A stretch of 64,000 bases of DNA from Liolophura sinensis (lineage: Eukaryota > Mollusca > Polyplacophora > Chitonida > Chitonidae). The stretch covers positions 54,917,187 through 54,981,186 of the forward strand of contig NC_088301.1 of the NCBI RefSeq assembly GCF_032854445.1, in the 5' to 3' direction. The notes below the pieces were generated by a model that had not been told where the DNA came from, did no database searches, and saw nothing but the letters and a program-made list of their open reading frames with translations. How positions within the stretch are numbered: position 1 is the stretch's first letter; the number at the start of each line of letters is the position of its first letter. Positions 37,150 to 50,200 of this stretch are shown one piece after another. The translations under genes were made by a program, and so were the position numbers.

Positions 37150-39870
37150 CAAACGAACGCAGAACATGATCTGTTTGGGTGGACGGAGGACCAAGATAAG
37201 AATCTGGCAGAAATTGGGCGTCCGCTGACATGTAATTAAATAAAAATTCTTAAACTGAAAGGTGCTTTCCACAGAAGGGCGTCAAGGGAATAATGCAAGC
37301 TTTAACTGTGGTACATGTGGGGAGGAAAAAATATTCGGCATAAATCATGTAACACTAAAAGCACTGAGCAAATGGAGTTAATTTTAAGAGCATTTGTTAT
37401 ATTGCTTAGCTTAAACAAATGGGGTATCAGATGTAAGTAAAAAAGTTGTATGCATGCGCAATTATTCTACTCTACATCACGCCTTTAAATGGTTTTGAGG
37501 CATGCGGGAGCGACCTCGTTTGTAGAAACATACCCGTTTAAAGTGGAACATAATAAGTTCTTTGTAATGGCCAAAGCCTTAAAAGCACCTGCGTATCAAT
37601 GCATAATCCGTTCTTAAATGATTTTATCGAAACGCATGGAGAAATTAATGCAAGGACTTAACAGGGAGAAATATTTTATATCTGAATAGCATAATTGATG
37701 TGTGATACACGACACTTGGTCTGTTTCATCAAACAGATACGGAGTGTTTCATTTCCATCACCAACAACGAATGCAACAAACAAATCCATATGGCAAAATA
37801 AACGAAATCTTTCTGACATTCCACAATAAAAAACAAATAAACATTTCTTGTCAACGTTGTTTTTTGGGGTTTTTATCTCATTTATGTTAGAAATAATAAC
37901 TGATGAGAACATTTGTCCTCTTTTTTCTTGATGCCTTGATTCCACTGGGAATCATATGTTTAAATAATTACTGACGAATTTGCCGGACAAATCGCTGTAA
38001 CATCCATCAGCAGAATGATATATGCCAAAGAGAGATGAAGCCAATTACAGACTCGGATGGGAATATAGAATATCAGTGAGCGTACGGTCTTGAGATGTAT
38101 CAATGTCTGTCGCTCTTTAACATGAAACCACAACTGCAAGGAAAAGCCGCGAGTCAGGAAAAACGAGGGGAAAAAGCCTACACCAGGAAGTTGGGAGATT
38201 AAAGATCTGCAGTTTGAAAACAATACCTTACAAATCAAATTAAATATAAAATTAGTCTTTGGACAGAGAGTGCTAATTCCCTGACATCCTAGACAATTTT
38301 AATCGCTGGAAAGCTTAGTTTGTTAAAAAAAAGATCGCTATTGCATAACAGGCTTGTGTTCCCGTGGTACATACATCCAATCCTATTTGTTAACAGATTC
38401 GATAAATAATGCAAGTATTGTTCGGTTAAATAATTCGGAAGTGTTATTCAGTGCCTTTATTACACTAGAAGTTGTTGGTCCGAGAATTGCAGATTCACCC
38501 ACCTCTTTCCTGTTCCCTCCAAATAAAATGATTAGGTCAGTAAGGGGCAAGTCATTTTTAGCTGGAAGGCAGAGAACCACTATTTCAAGTCCAAGTCTTA
38601 CGAAACGCGTCTTTTCCAGCTGCTTAAGAATCAGTCAGTGTCAATTTGTACATGTGTAACATTACTATGTATAAAGCAGCATAATTTACGTTTGAATACT
38701 TCAACAGTTTTATTTGTGGTCTTAAGTATAGGCGTTCATAGTTGTTAAGTATAGAGATAAACTGCCTTTTTGCATTACACATCTGATATTTGCATTTTGT
38801 ATTTGGACCGAACCCATCTTAAGGCCGTTAATAGCGAATCCCATCCATTAAGCCATGTAGTAAAATGTGAAACTCAGTCACCTTAAAACTTTAAAGGCAG
38901 CTTACACTGTACGTCAAATAAGTACAATGAGTATGCTGAATAAACCATGTTTAAGCCGTGCTGACGCGTCAGTGATGTTCATTATCAACATATAATCTAT
39001 GGACTTTCCTCAAAATCAACTGAGAGACGTGCAACTAGATCTAATTGTACCCACATTGCTTAATTCCTCCAGACCAATAAAACAGTGGCTTTTTTGCGTT
39101 AGTTCCCAACAGGGTGTCTTTTTTTCATTCTGCCAACGGTAATGTCTTGTGTTCAGCCTTAGGCTCCGATGTTTGCCAAAGGATCAGGCATGCCCTAGGC
39201 AGATTAGTTAAGTACCAGTCGAGATGGCGGATCAATGACCAGCTTATTGAAAATCGATTATCTGTGATCAGCCGAGAGCCAGTGTTTATTTAATACGACC
39301 AGGAAGTATTTCTTAACAGAGAATCCATTCACATCCGGAGCTGAGCAAACTGCCAGGAGTTTGGGGGACAAAGATCAATAGTCCGTAGTTCGGGTATTCC
39401 GGCAAAAGACAGCAATGTTAGATTAGCCATTACATTAACAGAAAACGATCTCAGGGGTTTACAATCACTCCAACACTCGTACATTGTTACGAAAAGTCAG
39501 ATGAATGTCGAATTCCGTGGCCTAATATCAACATAAACATGTTCATTTTCGCATCGGTATTCTGATCATATATCTATGTTACATATGTAGGTCCATTAAC
39601 TGTTCATAGACTTACACGTTAACTTCTCGTAGGGAGAGGCGCAGGATTTGAGAACTGGTAAAGTCTCCTTTGGACAAACTGAGACGTTAACAAAGACAGT
39701 CAGATGAACAGATCTGTCGATTTTTGGATATTACTCTTCTGTCGTTTAATTAAAGTTACCTCACTCTACAGCATGCCGTCAAAAAATTATGAAGTGCAAT
39801 ACTTGCACCGAACAACCAAGTCTCTCTAACAAAAATTATATTTTACAATGGAAAAATATGCAGATATAAG
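37150..39870. other. intergenic, nothing recognised
   Basis: Frames up to 101 codons (38354-38659) overlap frames on the other strand and show no motif. No array or element is recognised. Confidence 0.5.
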
Positions 39871-39873
39871 TTT

Positions 39874-40486
39874 AAAGGATTGTAGTGGACAGTTTCAGTG
39901 ATTGCAAGGACATGTTTCATGGACTGCAAGGAAGGCTTTCAAGGATTGCAAGGAAGAATTTCAAGGAATGTAAAAAGAGTTGCATGGATTGCCAGGAATA
40001 TTTTCAAGGATTGCAAGGAAGAGTTTCAGGGATTGCAGAGAACAGTTCGAAGAATTGCAGGAAGAGTTTTAAGGATTACTGGGAAGAGTTTTAAGGATTG
40101 TTGAGAAGAGTTGCAGGGATTGCTGAGAATAAATTCGAGGATTACAGAGAAGAGTTTTCATGATTGCTGAGAAGAGTTTAGAGAATGGCAGAGATCTGCA
40201 AGAATTGGCGAGAAGAGTTTCAAGGATTGCAGGAAAGAGTTTTAAGGACTGCTGGAAAGAGTCTCAAGGATTGCAGGAAAGATTCTCAAGGATTGCAGGA
40301 ATGAGTTTCAAGAACTGCAGGAAAATCTTTCGAGGATTGTAGGAAAGAGTTTCAAGGATTGCAGGAAATACTCTCAGGGATTGCAAGAAAGAGTTTCAGG
40401 GATTGCAGGAAATACTCTCAGGGATTGCAAGAAAGAGTTTCAAGGATTGCTGGAAAGAGTCTCAAGGATTGCAGGCAAGTCTCAGC
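39874..40486 (+). repeat. 22-bp minisatellite, about 28 units
   Basis: The consensus unit is AAGAGTTTCAAGGATTGCAG plus GA. Units vary by substitution but keep the 22-base spacing over most of the array. Near 40369-40450 two adjacent units (44 bp) are duplicated together. The unit has no stop in several frames, so frames of 60-69 codons appear with a 22-residue period (DCKEEFQGLQ-like strings). They are a by-product of the repeat, not evidence of a protein. Confidence 0.92.
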
Positions 40487-40502
40487 GATGAACTAATGAT
40501 TA

Positions 40503-40556
40503 CATTATTATTATTTTTTTTGTTGTTGTTGTTGTTGTTATTATTATTATTATTAC
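40503..40556. repeat. compound TTA/TTG microsatellite
   Basis: Runs of TTA, then T, then about six TTG, then TTA again, lying 17 bases after the 22-bp minisatellite. A simple repeat probably formed by slippage. Confidence 0.9.
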
Positions 40557-40559
40557 GTT

Positions 40560-43029
40560 TCATATTTCCAGAATGGGACAAGAGAGACCCAGTTTACAGT
40601 TTATAAGACGAGAGAACAAAGTTGCAATTTTGTGGTAGAAGGTTCTGCAAGGCTTGGAACACACTTAAAGGTATATCCTTTTTTTCTAAAAGGCTCCATA
40701 ATCCCTGTAACCTCACGGTCGTAACTTCACCTTCGTCTTTGCATTGTCCAGAGAGGGTGAGTGAGATGGAATGAAATGACCTGACAGGCTTCCATAATCA
40801 GGTGAACAGCTTGTTCCAAACAAACCCAGGGGATACTTTCTCAGAGATACTTCAATCTCTATTTAGAATGGGGGGTCGGTGATTACTCATAGGTGACCTA
40901 ATTGTCAGATGACCTATATTCTGTGGTGTGCGGGGTAGATCGGCCATTACCAGATGTGCACAGATGTAGTTTTGAGAAAGCCCGACTCCATAATTAATAT
41001 TTCCAACCAAGGAAGATAGTTGCTCTGAAGACTGCAATATGCCTGCGGACAACTGCTACACTGCGGTCTTCAAGTGCCGAATATACCGGTAGTTCTTTCC
41101 TGGCTACGTCGCTTTAAATTTGTCATTTGATTACATGTGAATATGAAAAAATGAAGAGTTTTCCGTCATGTTGGTCCATGGGAATCCTTTAAAGAGTAAG
41201 CCGTGAATTAAAAACGTTGCATCATTGCAGTGCTTAAGGGTGAACTGCAAAAGTTGTTTGATTTGAAACAAAAAAGGTATCGGACTAAAGACATTTTCTA
41301 TTATTTTGTATACGAGTATGCAATTTGTAGCCTAGCTAACATAAGGCCACTAATATGCAAAATCTGGGCTCAGTTATTCAAAAGAGTATTAGCAGTTAAT
41401 AAACCCGGTATTAACTTTAGTCTGGACGAAACTGCCATTAGCTTTGTATTAGGTCTAGACGGTTATTAAGATGAAGCAAGGCTTAACTTTTAGTAAACCT
41501 TCTGGACAGTCTATAGCCTCCACAAAACGCCTTGCATTGTTCCCTTTGAATTTTGGAACGTCGTGACGTCAATGTGGTCATGGTACATTCATCTGACCGC
41601 CAAGGGCGTCATAAAAACTACTACATTTTTTAAACATGCATGACGAGCACCACCAATTACGTCACAATGTCACGAAAACAAAGAGAGACAAGGGATAAAC
41701 ATTTTCCGTACAACGTTACATTGATATTAAAACACTTAACGAAATATTTTTACATAAAACCTTCCATGCAAGATATCAGTAGAAGACTGTCGACATGAAT
41801 GCTCGTAAAAGCGTTGTTCTTTAAGATAATTATAATGCTTGGCCGGCCTATTTTCCGTGACTTGGCACTGACCCAGATTTTTTAGACTTTTAACAATAAC
41901 CCGTGCCATGACAAGTATGAACGTGGCATATATGTCCTGATGAACCATAACTGTTCGCCTCGTATGCCTAGCCAACCATCGACAGCAACTGGTGCTTGAG
42001 TCAGTGTGTCATATAGGCGTAAGGATAAATGCTCATTAAAACAAAACGAAAACAACCAGACATTATGAAATTCAAACCTATTTAACCAAAGATGATTGTT
42101 ATACCAGCATTATGTAATCTATGGAATGAACTACTAGACGCCACAAAGATGGCGTTAAGTACCACATGTTACATGTTGTTTGGTCAGTAAGGAAAAGTAT
42201 GGTAAGGATTCTTTGACAACAGTGTCACTCAAACTTGTTTAGTGCATAACATTTGAGCGTATACACATTTATTCAGATTACAATAAAGCCAGTATACCTA
42301 AGTAGATATTATTACGACTTTTTTGTAGATTGAAAGCATTGATGTAATAACCATCTTTTTTTAATAAAATAAGCATTACGCCTGACTAGTCCAACTCCAT
42401 CGTGGTTTATTGCACTTTCATCTGTAGAGAGTACCTTAAGTTTTTTTAAAAAATATAGTTAATCTTTACATCTAGCAAGTCCATTAACAATCGTCCATCG
42501 TAAACAATGGAGTGTAAATATCGCGTTTTGGTATGATGGGATGTTCCAAGTAGCCGAGCAGAAGGCGTTTCCACTTCTTTAACGCCTAAGGGCGCTGAGA
42601 TGTGTGATGGTCTCCGCTTCAGGGATGCCAATCTCCAATGGCCACATTGAACGTGTTGACTTTCGATTTCTAAGGATCAAATCGCACAGGTCAAACCTGC
42701 TCAACCGGGACCCGAACAAACTAAACTCGGGCGTTCAGCAGCTGCAAGTGACTGGCTATAATTTAGTGCACTGATACAGAAACTGGGCCTTCCAGTTAAC
42801 CTATGTTACCTGCATGGAGGAGTGTTCAGGCTATTTGTGTTACAGGCAAAAAAAATACAACATCTCCGAATTTATAGAATAAAACATTGTGGGTGTACGC
42901 AAAGACGTCACAGATATCCAAATTCGACCCATAGTCTGTGGACAGTGTTTTGTCTACCTGATTCCTTCCAACCACTTGTCACATCGTCTGCCGCCGCTGC
43001 TTATACAACTAATCGTTGTAGGTTAACAT
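40560..43029. other. intergenic, no supported gene
   Basis: Contains one copy of the short interspersed repeat (41366-41491). Frames such as 41230-41469 partly consist of that repeat. Nothing else is recognised. Confidence 0.5.
41366..41491. repeat. ~95-120-bp interspersed repeat, copy 2
   Basis: It shares the landmarks CAGTTATTCAAAAGAGTAT, TTAGCAGTTAATAAACCCGG, TATTAACTTTAG and CTTAACTTTT with the copy at 18796-18890, with some insertions. The direction is the same. It is probably a small non-autonomous element; no terminal duplication is clear. Confidence 0.6.
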
Positions 43030-44425
43030 TACAAGACGCAAATAGTTGCGATAGACAAATATTGACAAGACCAGGCAGACGGTTCTCTTACCACCAGTAA
43101 ACCAGTATGCTTTTCAAATCAATTCCTACCCAAAGAACCATATGTACGTGATAGTATAGACTGCATGTTAGAGAAACGTGGACTATTCCCTGAACCAAAC
43201 TGGATGTTCGAAATATCTAACTTAGCCACATTTAGTTCAAAGTACATGCATCTCATTCACAACATTTGTGGTACAATCTAAAAACATGGGTGCTAAATAA
43301 ACCCATTGAGGATCTTATGTAATCATGGATACCATTTACATATCATTGACATGTTTTAAACAGGCAGATGGGTCCCATTACATGGCACTATTAGCTGTGA
43401 CACACAAATATGGACAAGGACTAGGAAACGGTCTCCATTACTTCACGCCATTAGCTGTGATAGACAAATATGGACAAGGACTAGGAAACGGTCTCCATTA
43501 CTTCACGCCATTAGCTGTGATAGACAAATATGGACAAGGACTAGGAAACGATCTCCATTACATGACGTCATTAGCTGTGATAGACAAATATGGACAAGGA
43601 CTAGGAAACGGTCTCCATTACTTCACGCCATTAGCTGTGATAGACAAATATGGACAAGGACTAGGAAACGGTCTCCATTACTTCACGCCATTAGCTGTGA
43701 TAGACAAATATGGACAAGGACTAGGAAACGGTCTCCATTACATGACGTCATTAAACAAACAAGGGCACGAACAGGCAGACGTTTAACAATTACATGACGC
43801 CATTAGCTAATGTAAACAAATATGGACAAGAACATTAAATGACACAAAACTGGTACAGACAAATACTGACTAGATACCGTTGGCTGTCACAAATATGGAG
43901 AAGAAGAAGGAGACTGTTTCAATTAAAGGCGCTATAAGCTGCTATTGACAAATAGAACAGGCAGACGTTTATTATTACATGACGCCATTAGCTGGTGTAG
44001 AAAAACATGGACAAGAAGAACGAAATGGTTCAAGCTAAATGACAAAATTAGATGGTATAGACAAATAAATGCAAAAACAGGCAGACTGTTCCCATTACTA
44101 GATACCATTAGCTGTGATATACAAATATGGCCAAAAACAGGCAGACGGTTTTCATTAAATGACGCTATAAGGTGTGATAGACAAATGTGGACAAGAAGAG
44201 ACAGACTTTTCCCATTAGATGCCGCAATAAGCCGCTATAGACAAATATGGACAATAAAAGGCAGATGGTGTCCATTACATGACACCATTAATTGCAAGGT
44301 ACAAATATGGACAACAGTTGGGTGAGGCTTCCCAATACAATGATACAGTTTACTGTGGGTGACAAAATACAGATAATAACAAAAGATTACATGACATCAT
44401 TATCTGCGGTTGCACGGAATACACG
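43030..44425 (+). repeat. 60-bp satellite with a homogenised core and diverged flanks
   Basis: The unit is roughly CCATTAGCTGTGATAGACAA, ATATGGACAAG, then a variable stretch and CATTACATGACG. Between about 43371 and 43760 six units are almost identical. Outside, at 43030-43105 and 43780-44425, they are diverged with indels. Within the core the unit type alternates in a period of three (TTCACGCC, TTCACGCC, ATGACGTC), so a 180-bp block has been duplicated. Because 60 is a multiple of three, open frames persist (43325-43786 and 43945-44325), in different frames; these are not taken as genes. Confidence 0.93.
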
Positions 44426-44429
44426 GCAT

Positions 44430-46683
44430 TGAGTGGGAATTTAAAATACATATTGGTACAAAGAGAAAAATCGAATAACACCATTAACAATATGTACTAG
44501 TACCGCTAGACAGATATTGTGAAGCACAGGTTAATATGATGTACAAGGTAGTTTTCTGAGAATGCAAAGTTTCTCCAAGATCTGACAGAAATCGTATACA
44601 AATACGTGTGCATTGAAGATACGCCAATTTTGCCTGTTAAAAAGAGGCTGTATTGTTCACTTTATATTGTAGGAGTTGATTTCATGTCTTACCAGGAAAT
44701 GTAATCAGCCCCTTAACGCAGAATAGTTCTATTACTGGAAAGCTCAAAAGGTTCGACGCCACACGACTTTATCATTTATTTACATGCGATATTAAGTTCT
44801 TTGTAGAAGATAATATACCTCGTGATATTACTCGACGGACAATAAAATCTCCGTCTGAATTTAATAAGATAGCTCTGACAGGCACGATTTAACGAAGTAT
44901 TCTCTGAAAGCTTTAGAGAATCTGTACGCAGGCAGCAATGCTTTGTGTGGAATTAGATTTAGTTTACTTCTCGTTGAAAGCAGGATTAATATTTTACTAT
45001 ATTTTGACGCTGACATGATTCTCCACAGCGTTCTGTTTAATAAAGTGAGTTTTCCAGAGTAAGACACCAATAATAAGCTATGCCTATGAGAAATTCTGCC
45101 AGAACACAACAGCGGGACGGCACCACTTGACCTATGCGGTCTTCTCGCTAATGGGAATGTATCTGTTCATGGCCATTCTTGAGTGTCATTTGTTGCCGAT
45201 ATCTACGATTATAAACGTTAATATAACCAATCTGGTTCTTTTAGAAAACATGACATCGACATAAAGTCGCGCACAAAATTTATCTGTAGCATTCAAAAGC
45301 AAATAAGATGATTCTTGATCTAAGAATACGTGATTAACATATGTCAGTGCTCTAATGTTTTGAAATGCCAGCTGTGAAATGAACTGCACAGGGAATATTT
45401 GACAAAGTTGCAATATATGGTCCAATAAAGCAAAACAAGCGGAACAAAAGATTCATCGGTTGACTTTTATATCCCAATGTGAAAATATAAAACATTTAGG
45501 CAGGTACATGTGACATTCAGTAAAGCTAAATGTTGCACTTGCTTGTCACTACTATAAATACATGCGGTAAAAACTTCCAAGCGCCATTTGAATTCATCAA
45601 AGTAATCGTATACATAAAACACTGGATAGTTTAACTTTGATAAATTATTCGATATATATATATATCGAACAATATATCATAGTAAATATATCGAATAATT
45701 TATCATAGTAAATATATTGATCATCCTCTAAATGTGACAATTTGGAGATAACCCAAATGTGTTCTACAGCATTTTTATGGGTTCGCGATAATGACAGGGT
45801 CGATTAGCACTGTGTCAACATGCAGGACATAGAAAGTTACCATCCAACTTGCTGAAATTGAAACCACAACTTTTACATTCTTCAGATGTATTCCTTGGCG
45901 CTTAAATGATTTTGATACAAAAAAATCAACACGTCTATCCGTCAAATCACAATTTGAACGTTTCAAAAGAAGTGTGTACGTGAAATCAGCTCAGGGAACA
46001 TTTTCATTTTTTATAACATCTCAGCACATAAAATAGGGTCAACCCTCTTACATGCAGTATCTTTGGGGCTGTCCATTTATCTTGAACTATATATTTATTA
46101 TAAGATCAGTCGTCAGGTATTATCTGTTTTTAGTTTTGCCGACTTTAGTTTATCACTGATTAATCCCATTAGCTAGACACAAGGCAAATCAGTAGAAAAA
46201 TAATCACTCTTATTAACTTCCACCTTCACACATATCAAGTGCGTTAAAAGTTACCTGATGCCTGGGAAAAGGTGTTAGGCAACGATGTGCTTTAATAATT
46301 ACATAAGAGATAGTCCATCGGCTCTTGCCCCTAACCATTATCCATGTAAGAAGATCTCGGCTTACTCTGTCAGCTCCGAATATCTCTGAGAATTATGCCA
46401 ATTTGTGCGCGTAGACATTCATTCCTCAGTCGACGCCTCTCGCTTTTCACCCAAAATCCCAGTAACCTGTTTAATTAATTATTCGCCTATTTTGGATTAA
46501 GGTAATTATAACATATATGTATACAGAGTATCCAACTGAATGCGCCATGTCCAGTTCTCGTGATTTACAACTTGGTTAGTAGCGAAGGCAACAATCAGCT
46601 AGTACATGAACATCACACCTGGCAGATCACCTCATACACTGCCTGATTAAAGCCTCTCACAAATAATTTGTAAGAGCTGCATT
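44430..46683. other. intergenic, no supported gene; one long inverted repeat
   Basis: Apart from the inverted repeat at 45639-45704, no structured feature or coding frame is supported. Confidence 0.5.
45639..45704. repeat. AT-rich inverted repeat, 19-bp stem with nested 22-bp palindrome
   Basis: The 19 bases from GATAAATTATTCGATATAT (45639-45657) are exactly reverse-complemented at 45686-45704, separated by 28 bases. A perfect 22-bp palindrome, TTCGATATATA and its complement, overlaps the left arm (45648-45669). A related ATCATAGTAAATATAT word is repeated at the right side. The DNA could form a cruciform. Confidence 0.85.
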
Positions 46684-47259
46684 TTAAATGAGAAGAAAGT
46701 TTAAATATCAAATAAATACCATTGAAAATAGTATGCATTTCCTCGCAGGTTCATGCCATAAAAAATTCTAATATGTACCTCAAGCTGATAAATTATAAAT
46801 AAAGTCAGCGCCAAAATCCGCTGTGGGCGACTCCATTTTGCCTAAGAACTAGTCCTGAAGTCTTCTGTGTTAGGAGAAGAATTGCCGTCGGAAACTGCCG
46901 AAGTACAGTTCGTACATTTCCGGTAAAACGCTTCTTCCCAGAAGTTAGTGAACAGTACAGTTCGTTTTCAGCTTGACGATCGGGAAACTGGAATGTTGGG
47001 CGTAGGTTCCGAGTTTACATGAACAAGCCAGCAGTTTTAATTAATCTCACTGGCTGAGAGGCATCACACCCCCAGCATACAGGGTGTTAAAAATGGAGGA
47101 CGCGATGAATTCAGCGATTTATGCCAGCTTTGCCGTTTTCAGATGTAACGTGTATGGCGAGGAACAATCGCAAAATTATGCAGCAGGCACCAACAGATAG
47201 AAAAAAACGTGCTCTTTTCAGCCTATAGTGTCATTGTTTTAAGTTTTCTTCGCATGTAA
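46684..47259 (+). mobile_element. TTAA-bounded non-autonomous element, copy 2 (~576 bp)
   Basis: Same orientation and end structure as 22485-23054. It begins TTAAATGAGAAGAAAGTTTA and ends TTTTCTTCGCATGTAA, where TTAA has become GTAA. Distances from the TTAA sites to the shared interior are identical in both copies, which fixes the boundaries. A short insertion (about 47038-47050) distinguishes it. No transposase. Confidence 0.75.
47093..47200 (+). CDS. 35-codon micro-ORF inside the TTAA element, copy 2
   Basis: Same start, length and stop as the frame at 22889-22996. It differs at residues 18-19 (CN for LY) and by one Asn for Thr near the C-terminus. It lies about 60 bases from the right end of the element. 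No family recognised; it may be untranslated. Confidence 0.25.
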   Translation: MEDAMNSAIYASFAVFRCNVYGEEQSQNYAAGTNR

Positions 47260-50200
47260 TGGACGTTTTCAAACCACGTTTTCCTGTAGTCCTATTTTTT
47301 GTTTCTTCATCGTTTAAAATTTCTTTTTCACAATGTACATACGAGAAGAGGTCGACTTGACTTACTGATGCATTATTTTTTTCTTTTTCTGTTTGCCGTG
47401 TAAATTGCTGATTCATGAGAGGATGTAGTTATTATGTGCGGTCATCTCTTCATTTTATTGTTCCACAATGTTTCTAGCAAGAATCGTGAATACAAATCTG
47501 TTTCATATTGGGGCGAAATTTGGTCGCGAAGAATTATTCTCGGTTGTAGTTCACAATTTTGATAGCGTGTTTGCCTTTTTAGATGCTTCATTGTTTTCTC
47601 CTAAAGAAGATCTATCCGTGGAGTGATATGCCTTCTTTTGCAAGGCGTGCCTACTATCGCCAGATTCAAACTGTTGCCTCTTGGTGTCACCTGCCGAAGA
47701 ATCCATAAATATCGCCCCACCCAGGTTTAGTTGCACACCACTGATCATAAAGAAGCAAGCTTGCCTTTGTGATGAAAGCTTAGTGAGTTTGATGTATCAC
47801 TTTAAACCTTTCAGAGATCCTGGCTTTGGATTTTGTTTTTCAGGATGATGTTTGAAATAGAAATTAAGGCACTTCGCTTAGTAGGCTACATGATGATGTC
47901 TGGTGAAATCTTGTATTGTATCAGCTGTACGTATCCTTTTATCTTGCCTGACAGATCTAAACGGCAGTAGAGCTAGATTCATATATTTCTTAATGAGAGT
48001 TTAATCAATGACGGTCTTGGAAATCGTGGATGATTAAGATGCAATTTTATCCTTCGCTACGTCAACTCCTTAAAACAGTCATTTGCAATTACGATAATGG
48101 CTTCACATTAAGCTTTAACTATTCTGGTTACATTCCACTCAAAGCATTGCCATTACTTCCCATAAACAAAGACTAGTTAACCCGGAAACGACTGTCACAA
48201 CTCCTACATTACGGTAATTGTGGATGAATTGGGCTAATAATTAAAACCGAGCAATGAAGCCGGTTCGTAAACATTCTAAGTGTGTAATGATGATCCTACA
48301 TACAAAAAAGCCTTGTAGATGTTCGAAAATTAGTGTCCTTCCAGACGAGTCAAACCATAAAAAGAATTTTTTTTCACGTAATAATAAAATAATTGTACAG
48401 AATAAAAAACACTACGCTTTCGCTTCCCACAGTTTATGGCTTAAGTGATAAGCTCAAATATTTGCGGTCTTTATTTCCCACAATACCTAAATTAAAAGTA
48501 GGTCTTGTATGGTGTTAATTGACCACAGAATGGCAACAATTGGCGAATCGATGAACAGAAGCGGGTAACTTTGCTGTGCTTTGCGAACAAGTTCAACTTA
48601 ACTTTGTATTATTTCAAGAGATGAAACATGTCGCAGAATGTCAATGTTCCACTTTAATATGCAGAGAACGTCTTTAACGCAAAAGACAGAGAATGTGATA
48701 ATATTACAGTATGGTCATCACACAGCTGTTGGTGTTTACGGACCCACCGATCTATTTTCATTGGCAGCCTAAAGTGGATTAATAACCGTGGTTGTTGTTG
48801 GGGATCAATATCAGGCTTGCCAGTTCCCCCAAAATAAGGCTGTTTGTATCTCAGCGTCTGTAGATGAAGAATAATCCCCTCCTCAGGGTGGGATAAGTAC
48901 GCCAGCGATAGTGTTGTTAAACATCCAGTCAGTCGTCAGCCCCAACAAATCGGACTTCTATTCCTCGTAAGGGCCCACAGGGATAAACGTCCACTTGATG
49001 GAGGCTGTTCTATAAGTGAAAACAAGGCTATAACAAAGCAGATGAATCACGCTAAATACACCTTGTACTATGGCGTGTTGTCAAGTCAGGTACATGGATC
49101 ATTTTCAACCATGCATAATTCCATGTGTAACTTAGTCTGCCTCTGACATCCCCTCTTGCTCGTGTGACCAATGTAATATTGATCTACGTCACAATAATGT
49201 GGATGTCCAGAAACTATAAGCTGACCGAATACAAGGCTTCGAGGTTTCTAACAAACCTGGCCCTTAACGAAGTGTATAATATCTTATACCACAACCAGCA
49301 ACTCACTTTCTGATTTAGTTAGTTATTTTTATTTTAATCGATGTTATCGCTGTACTCAAGAATATGGTTCACTTTTTAGAGCGTGTGTATGGTCCACCGA
49401 AAGTTATTTTTGGAGCTTTATATTATAATTACATTATGTTGTGGAACTCTGAATATACGAAGACGAAATTGTCTCGTGGAAGTCATTCCAAGCGCTAGGG
49501 CATTCATATTTTGGTGTATTCGCTTTAAAATCAACCGATTTGTTAGATTTGTGGCTTAATGTACCCAGGAAAGGGAACAATTACATTACATATGCCATGC
49601 TGCCACGAACTGATATTTCGAGCAAGAGCTATATTCCCAAATCATCGTCGTCATCATATGACTGAAAAATTGTTACCGGATACAGAATCAGTTCTGATTG
49701 GCTAGTTTGAGAGATAGACGAGTCCAGGCTATGCATCTCCAAAGCTGAATTTTAGGTATGGTACATGTATTCAGGCGTGACCAAGGCTGAAAAATGTAAC
49801 CCAGAAAAACCCAATCTCCACTGTCAACCAATTAGCGTCGATTCTGTATCTCTTTAAGAACGACGTGAAAATCCAAGCATACATACATGCATATTCCGAA
49901 AACGACAATTTTCCAATATTTCCATATGTGCGCGCTTGAGGAGAGATTAAAAACTTCGAAGATGCTCTGCACTGATCCCACATTTATCACATGCTCTTAA
50001 TTATGTATGAAATAAACAATTGCTTACGTGTGATTTGACCTCACAATCAGTCATGCCATGCGTATGAACGTGTCTTCAATAAAAAAAAATGCCTCGGGAG
50101 CCAGGGTACATTAGCTTTGTAATTTAATATTGGAGTGATTTCATCAAAAATGTAGACAAAGCATAATTAGTACAGATATATCAATAGAATGTTAGACACT

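Noticed and set aside
37360-37440. Third copy of the short interspersed repeat, inverted
   Set aside because: Only an AAACAAATGGGG word and a few adjacent bases match; the rest does not align.
39885-40606. Repeat protein encoded by the 22-bp array
   Set aside because: The unit is not a multiple of three, several frames are open equally, and indels shift the frame along the array.
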